Below are positions 41,933 to 51,959 of a DNA stretch of 64,000 nucleotides, piece by piece (positions within the stretch are counted from its first letter, which is position 1; each line of letters starts with the position of its first letter). Made by a program: the position numbers and the translations under genes. The stretch spans positions 1 through 64,000 of the forward strand of contig CBESWG010000017.1 of the NCBI GenBank assembly GCA_965533275.1, in the 5' to 3' direction. Below the pieces are notes generated by a model. The model did not search any database. It was not told where the DNA came from and worked only from the letters and a program-made list of their open reading frames with translations. This DNA comes from JAUXEH01 sp965533275 (GTDB lineage Bacteria > Acidobacteriota > Aminicenantia > Aminicenantales > Aminicenantaceae).

Positions 41933-44900
41933 TTAGAAGTAGTATCCCAGCGAGAGCCGGAATTCCCGCACACCTTTGAGGTTGACTCCCTGGCCGTAGC
42001 TGGGGTTGAGGATGCGCTCGCCCTCGGCGCTGTCTTCTGCCGAGGGAAGCCAGTAGCCCCCGTCGTTCAGATCATAGAGGTGATAGCGGGCTCCCATCGT
42101 GTTGAAGACGTCCAGCGCGGCCTTGATCCGGCCGATGCCTGTCCGAAAGTCCTTTTCCAGCCTCAGGTTGAGGTTGCTGTAGGAGTCGTACCTGCGCGTT
42201 CCATAGGGTTCGGTGTAGACCTGTGTGGGCAGGACAAAGGCTCCGTTCGCTTCCGCCCAGTCGGAAGGTGCGGTCACGGTCACATCCCGCGCCCAGATGT
42301 ATCCGCGCAGATAGGAGTAATAAAAACTCAGGTAGAAGTCATAGGGGAAGCGGTAGGTGCCCATGAGGCTTATGGTCAGAGGGATGTCGTAATCCAGCGG
42401 CGAATCCTGAGCCTGGTTGACGAAATAGTTGGGGCTGTTGGCTGCGCGTGAGAATGGTGTACCGTACAGGGGCCCCACGCCCAGGTTGCCGACCGTCTTG
42501 CTGTAGACCAGCGATCCCATGAGCTGCCAGTTGTGGGACATCCTCTTCCGGAATACAAACTCCAGGCCCTTGTAGTTCCTGTTCAGCTCACTGACGTTGT
42601 TCAGGCGGTAGAACAGAGGGGGTGCCGTATCCGAGGGATAGTACAGGGTGAGGTCGGAATTGGCATAGTCATCGGAGCCGGATGGGACCACGGTGTCGAA
42701 GGGGATCCACCATCCTTCCGTGTCCTTGGTCGTAGTGTACCACTCGATACCGGTGTCCATATTGTAGAGGACGTCTTCGATGGCCCTCCTTTTTTGCTTG
42801 GTGACGTAATTCACTCGGATGGAAAAGTCCTTGAGGGGCTCGCTCTCGATACCCAGCATGTACTCGTCGACGTAGGGCGACTTGACATCCTTCGCGACCG
42901 TGTTGAACCAATACTCCGGATGGTAGATGCGATAGTCTTCCGGGAAGGGGAAGAAGGCATCTCCGCTGTTCACTTCCTGATTGCCGTCCACATCGAACCA
43001 GTAGAATTCGTGCTTGCGGCCGAAATAAGCGGGGGCCAGGGGCACGACGCTCTGGGCCCTGAGCTGTTCATGGTAGCGGGAATAGGAACCCTTGATCAAC
43101 ATCCTGCCGTTGCCGAGGACATCGATGACCATCCCCAGGCGGGGTGACAGGCTGTTCCAGGCGAGGGCCTTGTCCCATTCTGGAAAGGTGCCGTTGGAGT
43201 AGGGATTGATCCCGGTCACGGGCTCGATGAACACCTCCCCCAACTCGAATCCTATGGGATTAGCGCTGAGTGCCTTGAGCCCCTCCCGGATGTCGGCCGT
43301 GTTGCGGTCGAACCGGATCCCGAGGTTGAAGCTCACACGCCCGGCGACGGTGACCGTGTCTTGGACAAAAAGGCCCAGCCGCTGTATGTCGATCCCGGTG
43401 AGGAGGCTCTTCTGCGCTTGGCCCAACAGGGAAAAGGCCACCCTTCCGGTTCCCACCTCTTCTCCCGAGGAATTTTCGATGAGCCCAAAATAATAGGGAT
43501 CGCCGTTGTTGTAATATACGATGAGATTGTCCGATTTCCAGGCGTCCCACTCGCTGGACAAACTGTCGTAATCAATGCCCAGCTTGAATTTCTGGTTCCC
43601 GCCCAGGACCCGGTCGTTGAAGTGGACCAGGGTGGCACTGCCCATGAACCGGGTCACCTTCTGCATGTTGTTGGCGGAGCCGCTCCCCCAGGAATAACCC
43701 GTGGCCTCATCGATATAGCTCGGCTTGTCGGCACCGGCTTCGTTGAGAAGGAGCTTCGAGTCTTGGATGACATAGCTGGCCTTGATGTCAGCAAAAGTCT
43801 TACGGTTCATGGCATAATTGAGCCAGCCCGTGAGGAGGATATTCTTGCTGGGGGCGAACCGCGCTGAGGCCTCCTGGGGCAGTCGGAAGGAGGAATAATC
43901 GGAATAGGCGGGAGAGCTCCGGTGTACATAGGAGGCGGTCCCGATGAATTTGATCTGTTGCTGATACTTCCCCGTCAACCGGAAAAATGCAGACTTGTCT
44001 GAGTATTTGCCCTGGTAGTCGGGGTGATCCACTCCGAGTGGATCCGTCCAGGGCGAGAAGGTAGTATTCTTCTTCTCTGTGGCGTATCTTATGTTGGTGT
44101 AGAATCGGAGAAGGTCCCCGTACATAGTGCCGTACAGCGAGAGGGATGTGTCCCAAAGGTAGGCCCGACTGGCCGGGAGGCTCATGTTCTGGGCGGCCAG
44201 GTCCTGAGGCGAATCCAGGCTTCCGATGAGGGTTGAATTCGTGTGGTTCAGCAGCAGTTCCCCCCGGACGCCCGGCCCTCCCGAACGGGTCACGATATTG
44301 ATGTATCCGGCTTCGGTGCTGGGGACCTCTGCCGGGTGTCCCGTCGTCTCCACTTCGATCTCGTACGCGAGGTCATAGTTGACCCTTGGGGCTGAGGAGG
44401 AGGCCAGCGGATCAGGCAGCATCAGGCTGTCGGTGATGTAGATAGCATCCCGTTCGGATCCGCCGGTGATGACTGTTGCCTGGGGATAGCCCATCAGATC
44501 GGGGAACACACCCGCCGCGGTGCTGATGGCTTCCCTCAGGTCTCGCTGGAAGGGGATGTGTGTCAGTGTGGCATGGTCGATGATGGTGGCGGCTTTCGTT
44601 CCCTGCTCATCGATTGTAGGTACGGCCATGTCCAGGGCGATCTCCTCTTCGATCGCGGTCATCTCCATGCGCACGGTGAGGTTGATCGTCCGGCCCGCAT
44701 GCACGATAATGTCATCGATCTTGGCCGTCTTGAAGCCCGGCATTTCCAGTGTGAGCTGATAGGCCCCGGGCAGGAGGGCCCCGAACTGGAACACACCGGT
44801 GTCCGAGGTGATATAGGTCTTGATGCCCATGATCTTGTCTGACCTCAGGTAGATAGATGCCCCGGGGAGAGGCAGCCCCTGCTGGTCAGTGAGCTTGCCG

Positions 44901-45001
44901 CGCAGGACGCCGGTAGGACCCTGCGCCCAGGAAATCACGGCCATGAAACAGAGCAGGATGAGCATGGATGCATGCCGTATCAGGTGTGTTTTCAATCGCA
45001 T
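41933..45001 (-). CDS. TonB-dependent receptor with carboxypeptidase-regulatory-like N-terminal domain
   Basis: 1022 residues. The signal peptide ends ISWAQG (about 26). A carboxypeptidase-regulatory-like beta sandwich follows (about 30-115, GKLTDQQGLPLPGASIYLRS). Next comes the plug (about 140-260, with ITGGSERDAIYITDS and the AGYINIVTRSGG end), then a long strand-rich beta barrel. It ends with the outer-membrane insertion signal, aromatic LSLGYYF at the C-terminus. It belongs to the Oar/CarboxypepD_reg group typical of Acidobacteriota and Bacteroidota. The ligand is unknown; neighbouring peptidases suggest peptides or oligomeric nutrients. It has its own promoter and is separated from the S9 gene by a hairpin. 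Confidence 0.9.
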   Translation of the reverse strand: MRLKTHLIRHASMLILLCFMAVISWAQGPTGVLRGKLTDQQGLPLPGASIYLRSDKIMGIKTYITSDTGVFQFGALLPGAYQLTLEMPGFKTAKIDDIIVHAGRTINLTVRMEMTAIEEEIALDMAVPTIDEQGTKAATIIDHATLTHIPFQRDLREAISTAAGVFPDLMGYPQATVITGGSERDAIYITDSLMLPDPLASSSAPRVNYDLAYEIEVETTGHPAEVPSTEAGYINIVTRSGGPGVRGELLLNHTNSTLIGSLDSPQDLAAQNMSLPASRAYLWDTSLSLYGTMYGDLLRFYTNIRYATEKKNTTFSPWTDPLGVDHPDYQGKYSDKSAFFRLTGKYQQQIKFIGTASYVHRSSPAYSDYSSFRLPQEASARFAPSKNILLTGWLNYAMNRKTFADIKASYVIQDSKLLLNEAGADKPSYIDEATGYSWGSGSANNMQKVTRFMGSATLVHFNDRVLGGNQKFKLGIDYDSLSSEWDAWKSDNLIVYYNNGDPYYFGLIENSSGEEVGTGRVAFSLLGQAQKSLLTGIDIQRLGLFVQDTVTVAGRVSFNLGIRFDRNTADIREGLKALSANPIGFELGEVFIEPVTGINPYSNGTFPEWDKALAWNSLSPRLGMVIDVLGNGRMLIKGSYSRYHEQLRAQSVVPLAPAYFGRKHEFYWFDVDGNQEVNSGDAFFPFPEDYRIYHPEYWFNTVAKDVKSPYVDEYMLGIESEPLKDFSIRVNYVTKQKRRAIEDVLYNMDTGIEWYTTTKDTEGWWIPFDTVVPSGSDDYANSDLTLYYPSDTAPPLFYRLNNVSELNRNYKGLEFVFRKRMSHNWQLMGSLVYSKTVGNLGVGPLYGTPFSRAANSPNYFVNQAQDSPLDYDIPLTISLMGTYRFPYDFYLSFYYSYLRGYIWARDVTVTAPSDWAEANGAFVLPTQVYTEPYGTRRYDSYSNLNLRLEKDFRTGIGRIKAALDVFNTMGARYHLYDLNDGGYWLPSAEDSAEGERILNPSYGQGVNLKGVREFRLSLGYYF

Positions 45002-45025
45002 TTTCCGATATACTCCCAGGAAGAA

Positions 45026-45054
45026 ATATTAACAGGTCTATATTCTTAATACAA
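45026..45054 (-). promoter_or_regulatory. Promoter of the TonB-dependent receptor gene
   Basis: On the minus strand TTGTAT (45054-45049), a 17-base spacer and TAATAT (45031-45026). The predicted start is near 45019, with GGGAG before the ATG at 45001. Confidence 0.6.
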
Positions 45055-45105
45055 GGTCACGCCCGTTTCCGTTTCACTTGGCGGGAGACTAAAAAATGAG
45101 ATGTC

Positions 45106-45138
45106 CCGGCCGGAGGGTCGGCATCTCCCTCCGACCGG
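45106..45138 (-). terminator. Hairpin between the S9 peptidase and TonB receptor genes, probable terminator
   Basis: A 12-pair GC-rich stem with one G-U and a nine-base loop, 10 bases after the S9 stop codon. A run of six T (45096-45091 on the minus strand) comes only nine bases after the stem, so termination efficiency is uncertain. Confidence 0.5.
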
Positions 45139-45148
45139 GGTCGAGTGG

Positions 45149-47704
45149 CTATGACTTGCTGCCGATTTTCACATATGTCTCGAACCACTCCAGCCAGCGG
45201 TTCCACATGTCCATATAAGTCTCTATGCAGCGGGGGCCGTGCGATTCGAACGGATAGATGTAGAGGACGGCGGTCTTGCCCAGGCCGGTCAGCGCCTGGA
45301 TCAGCCGCTCGGATTGGATCAGGAACGTGCCCGTGTTGTTGTCCTGGGCTCCGTGGTACATGAGCAGCGGCGTGTTGATGTGGTCAGCCTGGAAAAAGGG
45401 CGACATCTCCAGATACACATCCTGTGCCTCCCAGATCAACCGGCGCTCGCGCTGGAAGGTCATGGGAGTCAGTGTTCGGTTATAGGCCCCGTCGCCTGCG
45501 ATGCCCGCCTTGAAGAAGGGGGTGCGGGCCAGGATGTTGGCCGTAGCAAAGGCTCCGTAGCTGTGGCCTCCGTGGCCGAGACGGTCCACATCCACGTAGC
45601 CCAGGGCATCCACCTTGCGGATGGCGGCGTACATGGAGTCCACCAGGTGGGCGATGAAGTTGTTGTTGGCGGCGTTCCCCTTGCCGATGATGGGGATATC
45701 CGGGACCACGACCGCATAACCCTGGGTGAGCCAGATGTCAGAGGCGTTGCGCGTATTCAGGCGGGGGAACGCGTTGTGATTGCGGCTGCGTGCGGCCGCC
45801 CGGGCATAATCCTTGAAAGATGCGTACTCCCGGGGATACGTCCAGAATACAGCGGGGACGCGCTGGCCGTCCCTGTAGTCGGGCGGAAGCGCGATCGTGG
45901 CCTGGATCGTCAGTCCGTCCCTCCGGGTGAACTCGAAGGCTTCCCTCCGGCACGCGGCCAGTTGAGGAAACGGGTTTGTGTTGTCTGTCAGCCGGGTCAG
46001 GCTGCCGCCCGCCTCCCAGAGATAGCTGTTGGGGAATTCAGTCCGTGATTCTCGGCTGATCACAAGGGCCTTGAGGTCTCTGTCCAGGGGGACCAGCGGC
46101 TGTTCGAAACGGTCCGCCATGCCCTCGAAGATCCGCTGTGTCGTGCCGTTCTCGATCTCCACCCGGTCGATGAAGGGCCGGGGTTTGAAGTCCTCCTTGT
46201 AGCCAGGTCCCTGAAGATAAACGGCCCGCTCCCTGCTTGACGTCAGAGCATAGGTCACGCCGTTGGATGAGGCCCGGGTGAGGATATCCCCCGGGAGCTT
46301 GGCAGGATCATCCGTCTCCACATCCGCAAGCAGGATGTGCTTCCGGGGTGGAGATTGGGTGAGGTCGAAGGCCACGATGTCGGTGCCGGTCTGGCCGTCT
46401 TCCCCCCGGCCGGAATGGCGGGCGAAGGCGTACCTTCCGGACTGGGAATAGGAGACCCGGCTGAACCGCTTTAGGCTCGTGACCAGGGCCCTGGCATCCC
46501 CCATGTCAAAGGGAGGAGTCAGAAGTACCAGGCGGTCTTTCCTCTCCTCCTGTTCCTCGTCCTGGTCGTCCCCGTCCTTTTCTCCCTTGCTCCGAGGCTC
46601 TCTCCAGAGAAGGGACAATCCCTTACCGTCGGGACGCCAGGTCACATCCCGCGGCAGGTCGGCTGTGGGATTTGGTCCTCCGGAGGAGCGGCCCTCCTGC
46701 AGCGGGGTCTTGCGGATAGTGGAGAGGACGCGGCCACTGAGGTCCATGACCACAAGCTCTTTGCCGTAGCTCTGGTAGCTCGTGATGTAGGAGAGAGGCT
46801 CCACGAGTTTTTCAGCCAGGATGTAGTCTCCATCCGGACTGAGTGCAACGCTCAGATACATGCCGGGTTCACCGATGGGCCGCGGCTCCTTCCCGGGCAT
46901 GAGGAGCGCGATCTGTGAGGTCGTATAATACAGGAACATCTGTTTGTCGTGGGGAGTGCGGAGCAGGAAGGGATAGGTCGAGGAGGGGGAGGCCTTCTCG
47001 CGTGTGCGCCGGATGAGTGGTGCATCAGGGACCGCTGGAGGCAGGGGCTCGGGTCCCCTGTCGAGGGGGACGAGGAGCGTGAGGATCCCACCATCTGGGG
47101 TCCACTGAAGCCGCTGCGAGGCGGAGGGGGCCCCGCGGCCGAAGCCGCGGCCGGCCGGGAGGGAGGCCATGACCCAGGCGGGGCTGAGACTCCGTGTCCT
47201 CCCGTCCCGGACATCCGCGAGCCAGACCTGTGTTCCTTGTGGAAGGTGGGCCAGGAAAACAAGCTGCTTGCCGTCGGGGGACCACGTCATATCCGAGATG
47301 AAGGTGTTCTCGGGGATCTCTGCCTCCCAGCTCGTCTTCCGGCCGAGCGAGAAGAACTTCACGCCGGTCGTACCGTAGGTGGACAGTCTCCACTCCCGGT
47401 TTACATCAGGGCAGATTTCGAGCATGCCCAACCTGAGCGTCCGCTGTGTCATGAGCTTCAGCGTGGAGAACTCACCGTTTACCGGGATCATAAAATGTTC
47501 CCCATCCGGGCCCAGCGCATTCAGTGTGTCGAAGTGCATGTCTGCGGTCAGGATGTCCTGGACTTCCTGCGGCGGCAGGAGATATTTTTCCTCGAATTTT
47601 GGTGTACCCTCCTCAGCCTGCAGGGACGGGGTCAGCAGGATCAATACAGCTGCCAGGACCAGAAGGGCGGCAGCCGGCGAGCTCATGTGGATTCTTCTCT
47701 TCAT
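45149..47704 (-). CDS. S9 family prolyl-oligopeptidase-type serine peptidase
   Basis: 851 residues from ATG 47704, which has AAGGAG six bases upstream; ATG 47710 abuts that site. The signal peptide ends SLQAEE (about 31). An N-terminal beta-propeller (about 40-560) precedes an alpha/beta hydrolase domain with nucleophile Ser in GGHSYGAFATAN (about 715), Asp in GAQDNNTGTF (about 785) and His in ESHGPRC (about 820). It cleaves oligopeptides, exported to the periplasm or outside. GHSYGA differs slightly from the common GxSYGG. It is downstream of the DAACS transporter on the same strand, in what looks like a peptide-use block. Confidence 0.92.
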   Translation of the reverse strand: MKRRIHMSSPAAALLVLAAVLILLTPSLQAEEGTPKFEEKYLLPPQEVQDILTADMHFDTLNALGPDGEHFMIPVNGEFSTLKLMTQRTLRLGMLEICPDVNREWRLSTYGTTGVKFFSLGRKTSWEAEIPENTFISDMTWSPDGKQLVFLAHLPQGTQVWLADVRDGRTRSLSPAWVMASLPAGRGFGRGAPSASQRLQWTPDGGILTLLVPLDRGPEPLPPAVPDAPLIRRTREKASPSSTYPFLLRTPHDKQMFLYYTTSQIALLMPGKEPRPIGEPGMYLSVALSPDGDYILAEKLVEPLSYITSYQSYGKELVVMDLSGRVLSTIRKTPLQEGRSSGGPNPTADLPRDVTWRPDGKGLSLLWREPRSKGEKDGDDQDEEQEERKDRLVLLTPPFDMGDARALVTSLKRFSRVSYSQSGRYAFARHSGRGEDGQTGTDIVAFDLTQSPPRKHILLADVETDDPAKLPGDILTRASSNGVTYALTSSRERAVYLQGPGYKEDFKPRPFIDRVEIENGTTQRIFEGMADRFEQPLVPLDRDLKALVISRESRTEFPNSYLWEAGGSLTRLTDNTNPFPQLAACRREAFEFTRRDGLTIQATIALPPDYRDGQRVPAVFWTYPREYASFKDYARAAARSRNHNAFPRLNTRNASDIWLTQGYAVVVPDIPIIGKGNAANNNFIAHLVDSMYAAIRKVDALGYVDVDRLGHGGHSYGAFATANILARTPFFKAGIAGDGAYNRTLTPMTFQRERRLIWEAQDVYLEMSPFFQADHINTPLLMYHGAQDNNTGTFLIQSERLIQALTGLGKTAVLYIYPFESHGPRCIETYMDMWNRWLEWFETYVKIGSKS

Positions 47705-47763
47705 GTCCATCTCCTTTTTAATTACTTAATATTCCGTAGTATCACGGCCCGACCGGCGCTGGT

Positions 47764-49020
47764 TCACTCGGTGTCATTAACGGATGCTTGGTTGTGTCCG
47801 GAATAAACGCTCCCATCCAGCATGCCCGACCGGGAGCTTATGAGCGTGGTGCCCACCAGGTCTCCCGTGACGTTGCATACGGTGTGGCCAATGTCCAGGA
47901 TCGGCCAGAGGGAGGCGAGGAGGGGGATCAGGGTCAGGGGCATGTTCAGGGTCTGCAGCAGGACGCCGGACATCACGATCCCGCCGCCCTTGATGCCGGC
48001 CGTTCCGATGGAAAGCGCCAGGCCCAGGAAAATGAACTGGAAGAGCAGTGCGGGGGTAAGCGGAATGTCGTACAGGTGCGATGCAAACACGGCGATCACC
48101 CCGATGGCGGCCGCCATGCCGTTCATGTTGATGGTGGCCCCGAGGGGCAGAGTGAATCCCCAGACCTTTTCCGGGATACCCAGGTTGTCTTCTGCGACCG
48201 CCATGGACACCGGCAGCGTGGCGCTGCTCGAGGTCGTGCTCCCGGCCACCAGCATGGCCGGTGCGATGTTGCGGTAGAATCGGAGCGGAGCCAGCCTCCC
48301 CAGGAAGATGAGGATAGCCGGGTAGATCACCACCAGGAGGATGAGGAGTGTGGCATAGTCCGCGATCAGGAACCGGCCCACCTCGGCCAGCATTTCGGTC
48401 CCCAGCGAGGCCACCATGTTGGCGACCAGGGCCAGGATCCCATAGGGAGCCGTTTTCATGACGAATTCGGTGATGGTGATCATGAGTTCGGCGCCATCGT
48501 TGAAAAACTTGACGAGGCCGCGGGCCTTTGTCCCCATGGCCAGCAGCCCCATGCCCACGATGATGGAAAACACGATGATCTGGAGCATGTGCCCCTCTGT
48601 CATCGCCTTGATGGGATTGTCCGGGAACCAGGAGACCAGGTTGTCGATCAGGTTGAAGTCGGCGGCCTGGACCGGGGCCTCCTCTCCCATGGTCAGGAGC
48701 CCGGTGGCCCCCTGACCGGGCTTGACGATCAGGGCCGTTACGGTGCCCAGCGCTGCCGCGATCAGTGAAGACAGGCCGTAGTACAGGATGATCATGCCGC
48801 CCAGCGAGCGAAAGGATCTCAGGTCTTCCAGCCTCGTCATCCCGCTTATCAGTGTGAAGAATGTCAGGGGAACGATGAGCATCTTGAGGAGCCGGATGAA
48901 GATGTCTCCGATCGGCTTGATGGCGGCAGCCCGGGGGCCGAGCGCATAGCCCAGGATGACACCCAGGAGGATACAGATAAAGATCTGCAGGTAGAGGGGC
49001 CGCCTGAACCACCACCTCAT
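47764..49020 (-). CDS. Dicarboxylate/amino-acid:cation symporter (DAACS, GltP-like)
   Basis: 418 residues, with eight membrane helices and two re-entrant loops. Family motifs: IFIRLLKMLIVPLTFFTLISG, AGSTTSSSATLP (the serine-rich HP1 loop, SSSxTLP), GATINMNGMA, and near the end DIGHTVCNVTGDLVGT with the substrate-binding Asp and Asn. It imports glutamate, aspartate or C4-dicarboxylates with Na+ or H+. Between an M14 and an S9 peptidase gene (gaps 64 and 59 bases), it would import released acidic amino acids, later used by the aminotransferase upstream. Confidence 0.94.
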   Translation of the reverse strand: MRWWFRRPLYLQIFICILLGVILGYALGPRAAAIKPIGDIFIRLLKMLIVPLTFFTLISGMTRLEDLRSFRSLGGMIILYYGLSSLIAAALGTVTALIVKPGQGATGLLTMGEEAPVQAADFNLIDNLVSWFPDNPIKAMTEGHMLQIIVFSIIVGMGLLAMGTKARGLVKFFNDGAELMITITEFVMKTAPYGILALVANMVASLGTEMLAEVGRFLIADYATLLILLVVIYPAILIFLGRLAPLRFYRNIAPAMLVAGSTTSSSATLPVSMAVAEDNLGIPEKVWGFTLPLGATINMNGMAAAIGVIAVFASHLYDIPLTPALLFQFIFLGLALSIGTAGIKGGGIVMSGVLLQTLNMPLTLIPLLASLWPILDIGHTVCNVTGDLVGTTLISSRSGMLDGSVYSGHNQASVNDTE

Positions 49021-49084
49021 GAGGAGGGGGCTCCTGTGGCGGCTTGACGCGTGCTACAGCAAAAGTCCAAAGGCGATTCCCCTT

Positions 49085-51877
49085 CTATTTTGTTCCGTTC
49101 GCTCCGTAGTAGATGCCGTTGAACAAGAACTTGAATGTCCCGTGAGGCTGTGCGCGGAATGTGATCTCGGGGCCGAACATGAACAACCGTCCGCGTCCAA
49201 TCCGGGCCTCAAGCACTACCTGCCCGCCCTTCAAATACTCTTGGCCGAGAGCCAGTCCGCTTCGAAGGGGAGGCGTGATGTCATCGAACCAGGCGACCGG
49301 GAGGACCGTCTGATCCGAGCTTTTGGCCGTGGAGCGAAAAACAGGGCTGCGGTTGAAGAAGACATCAACCTCTGGAGGCATTCCGTGAGCCAGGGGATGC
49401 GTGTTGTCTACCCGTACACGCAGGACAGACCCAGGCACGAAATACTTGGTGGCGGAGAGATTCTTCTCCTTGCCGTCATCCCCTTTTTCGGTTAGCGCGC
49501 TTGCGATCGGCAGGCCCAAGTGGGTGGCCAGGCCTGTGGAGCTCCCTATGGTGAGGATGGAGCCCCCTAGTTCCATGAATTCCTTAAGCTGCGGGATGGT
49601 CTTTTCGGCGGTGATGCTCCCCAGCATGTGCCTGTATTCCTCGGGTATCGATTCAGGATCGGTGCTGCCATACCGCGAGGTCCGGCTGGATGTGCCGGGA
49701 CGGGCCGCGGGTATGCCCCCACGGACGAAGATAAGGACATCGAAGCTCTCCTTGAGGTCCCCGGCATCCAGTTCGGGCGCATACACGACCTTGAAATCGA
49801 ATTCGAACCGCTCCAGGATCCAGCGGATCCAACCAGAATCCATGGAGCCTCCATAGCGGTCCCACAGCCCGATCTGGACAGGCTTGAGATTCATGTTTGT
49901 TCCGGGAGGCTGCGAGGCCACGGCTGCGAAGTCGAGGCCGATGTCCCGGGACAGTTCCCGGATCCGGGCTGCGGTCGAAGCGCCGGCAGGGATGTAGAAG
50001 GTGCCGGCCGGGAAGCGCAGATCGTCGTGAGAGATGGCCTGAGTGAGCCAGCTGACCTTCTCTCCGGCCTTGAGCAGGCGGTTGACGGCCGTAAAGGCGT
50101 CGTTGACCTGATGGCTCAGGAGGTAGCCGGCGGGTCGGGCGCTGCCTTCGATGCGGCCCGCCTCCGGGATGAACATGTCCTCGAGTTCCTCAAAGGGCCC
50201 GTCGAATGCGTCGAGGATGCGATCGAATTCCACGCCCATCTGATAGGCCAACGTGTAGCCGGCGCTGTCATAGGGAGCGCGGAGGGGACCGCCGGGATAG
50301 GCACGGTCCTCGGGATATACCTGCGGCTCGAACATGTCGATGACGTGGGGGCGGAAGGCCTGAGCGGTCTTGACCACCAGCGAGCCCCGTGGGTAGTCAT
50401 TGCCTTCTACCGAAAAATCCTTTGTGGCATGCAATACGGATACACCGTTCTTGATCAGGGCATTGGCGAACTTGCCGGCCGTGAGGAAGTCGGGCTGGTC
50501 TGCGGACAGGATGTAGCCGCGGGGATCGCGGCTCGCGGGAGCATGGAGCACATCATGGAAGAGCTCGACCGGGTATCCCCGGGAGCGGCCGCTCCCGGTC
50601 ATCTCGGCCTTTCTCTCCTTGAGGGCTGCCTTGACCGCCTCGATCCGGCGTGGGTTGATGGTCCAGGAATCCCGGCTTCCGCGCTCGATGGAGTTTTTTC
50701 CCATGCGGTAGATGTTGAACAGGAAGTCTTCCTTGAGCTTGGCCGCCAGGTCCAGGATGGCCCGGTTGGCGGTCTGGGAGTAGTCTATGGATTGGCGGAG
50801 GTGCCACTCCTGCGGCTCGATGGGATAGGGATAAGATCCGCTGCGCAGGTGTTTATCCGGGATGAAGGGCACCTCCATTGGGGTGGGGCTTCCGATCATC
50901 TCGGTCAGGATGCCGATCATGTTGTGGAAATACGGCGTGCAGCGCAGGCAGCCGTTCCACCAGGTCTGGTATCCGGCCCCCTCCCGCATGACTGCGCCGG
51001 GTTTGTCCTCGGCGGCGAAGCGGCTGTGCATGGCGTTTCCCACGGTGGTGATCCCCATGACAAGGAGCGGATCGAAGTTGTAGCTGTGCGGCTCCCGGAA
51101 GGGAGGCGCGAACAGCACGGCTCCGGCCGGCCCGGTCTGGTGGTGGTTGTACACGATCTGAGGGTACCATTCCCGGTAGAGGATGCGGGCGACGACTTCA
51201 CTCTCCTTCTGGCTGACCAGCATGAAATCCCGGTTGTTATCGTGGCCCACGTACTTCTGGTACAGCCGGGGCAGCCCGCGGTAGGATCTCTTCTCCGGAT
51301 CGGATTCCTTCATGTACCACTCGCTCACCATATCCATGCCGTCGGGATTCGTGAAGGTTGCCAGGAGGATGACGTTGTCCAGGATGCGCAGCGTCTCCCG
51401 GTCGCTTCTGCTGGCCATCTGAAAGGCCAGCTCGATCTCCTGCTGCGCGCCGACCACTTCGGTGGCGTGCAGCCCCCCGTCGATCCAGACCACAGCGCGG
51501 CCTTCCTGTGCCAGAGCTTGGGCCTTGTCATCTGTCAGGCCCTCGGCTAAAGCGAGTTTTCGTGCGATCTCCTGGAAGCGGTCCAGGTTCTTGTGATTCT
51601 CAGGGGACGTGATGATGGCCATGACCATGGTCCGGCCTTCCTCCGTGGTCCCGATCTCCTGCAGTACGATGCGATCGGACTCTCCTGCCAGTTTTTCCCA
51701 ATAGGCTTTAGCCTGTGTGTAGGAAGCCAGGAAATAGTCGTCGCCTATGTTGTAACCGAAAAATTCCTTGGGGGTCGTGATCCCGGCCTGGCCCGATAGG
51801 GGGACTCCGCTCAGGCCTACCATCAACAGGGTCAGGCAAAATAGGGACAGTATCAGGGTTCGATGTGAGAGCCGCAT
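49085..51877 (-). CDS. Secreted M14 family zinc carboxypeptidase with large C-terminal region
   Basis: 930 residues from ATG 51877 (GGAGG four bases upstream); an in-frame ATG at 51946 lacks a site. A signal peptide spans about 1-30. The M14 domain (about 45-400) has the zinc ligands H137-x2-E140 in GGLHATEVVG and H245 or H246 in YNHHQTG, with the catalytic Glu in GILTEMIGS (about 310). The C-terminal 450 residues include beta-alpha segments such as SFDVLIFVRGG and LKEFMELGGSILTIGSSTG, resembling a glutamine-amidotransferase-like Rossmann fold without visible catalytic Cys; their role is unknown. It removes C-terminal residues from peptides outside the cytoplasm. Confidence 0.9.
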   Translation of the reverse strand: MRLSHRTLILSLFCLTLLMVGLSGVPLSGQAGITTPKEFFGYNIGDDYFLASYTQAKAYWEKLAGESDRIVLQEIGTTEEGRTMVMAIITSPENHKNLDRFQEIARKLALAEGLTDDKAQALAQEGRAVVWIDGGLHATEVVGAQQEIELAFQMASRSDRETLRILDNVILLATFTNPDGMDMVSEWYMKESDPEKRSYRGLPRLYQKYVGHDNNRDFMLVSQKESEVVARILYREWYPQIVYNHHQTGPAGAVLFAPPFREPHSYNFDPLLVMGITTVGNAMHSRFAAEDKPGAVMREGAGYQTWWNGCLRCTPYFHNMIGILTEMIGSPTPMEVPFIPDKHLRSGSYPYPIEPQEWHLRQSIDYSQTANRAILDLAAKLKEDFLFNIYRMGKNSIERGSRDSWTINPRRIEAVKAALKERKAEMTGSGRSRGYPVELFHDVLHAPASRDPRGYILSADQPDFLTAGKFANALIKNGVSVLHATKDFSVEGNDYPRGSLVVKTAQAFRPHVIDMFEPQVYPEDRAYPGGPLRAPYDSAGYTLAYQMGVEFDRILDAFDGPFEELEDMFIPEAGRIEGSARPAGYLLSHQVNDAFTAVNRLLKAGEKVSWLTQAISHDDLRFPAGTFYIPAGASTAARIRELSRDIGLDFAAVASQPPGTNMNLKPVQIGLWDRYGGSMDSGWIRWILERFEFDFKVVYAPELDAGDLKESFDVLIFVRGGIPAARPGTSSRTSRYGSTDPESIPEEYRHMLGSITAEKTIPQLKEFMELGGSILTIGSSTGLATHLGLPIASALTEKGDDGKEKNLSATKYFVPGSVLRVRVDNTHPLAHGMPPEVDVFFNRSPVFRSTAKSSDQTVLPVAWFDDITPPLRSGLALGQEYLKGGQVVLEARIGRGRLFMFGPEITFRAQPHGTFKFLFNGIYYGANGTK

Positions 51878-51959
51878 ATGTTCCTCCGTTTCTCTTCGTG
51901 TATTTGAGCGTCCGCTGCTCTGCCGCTCCTCCCGTAGCACTCTCACCGCGGGAGCTGGA

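Noticed and set aside
49628..51550. 640-codon plus-strand frame opposite the M14 peptidase
   Set aside because: Shadow of a well-supported gene with catalytic motifs; no signal, promoter or family of its own.
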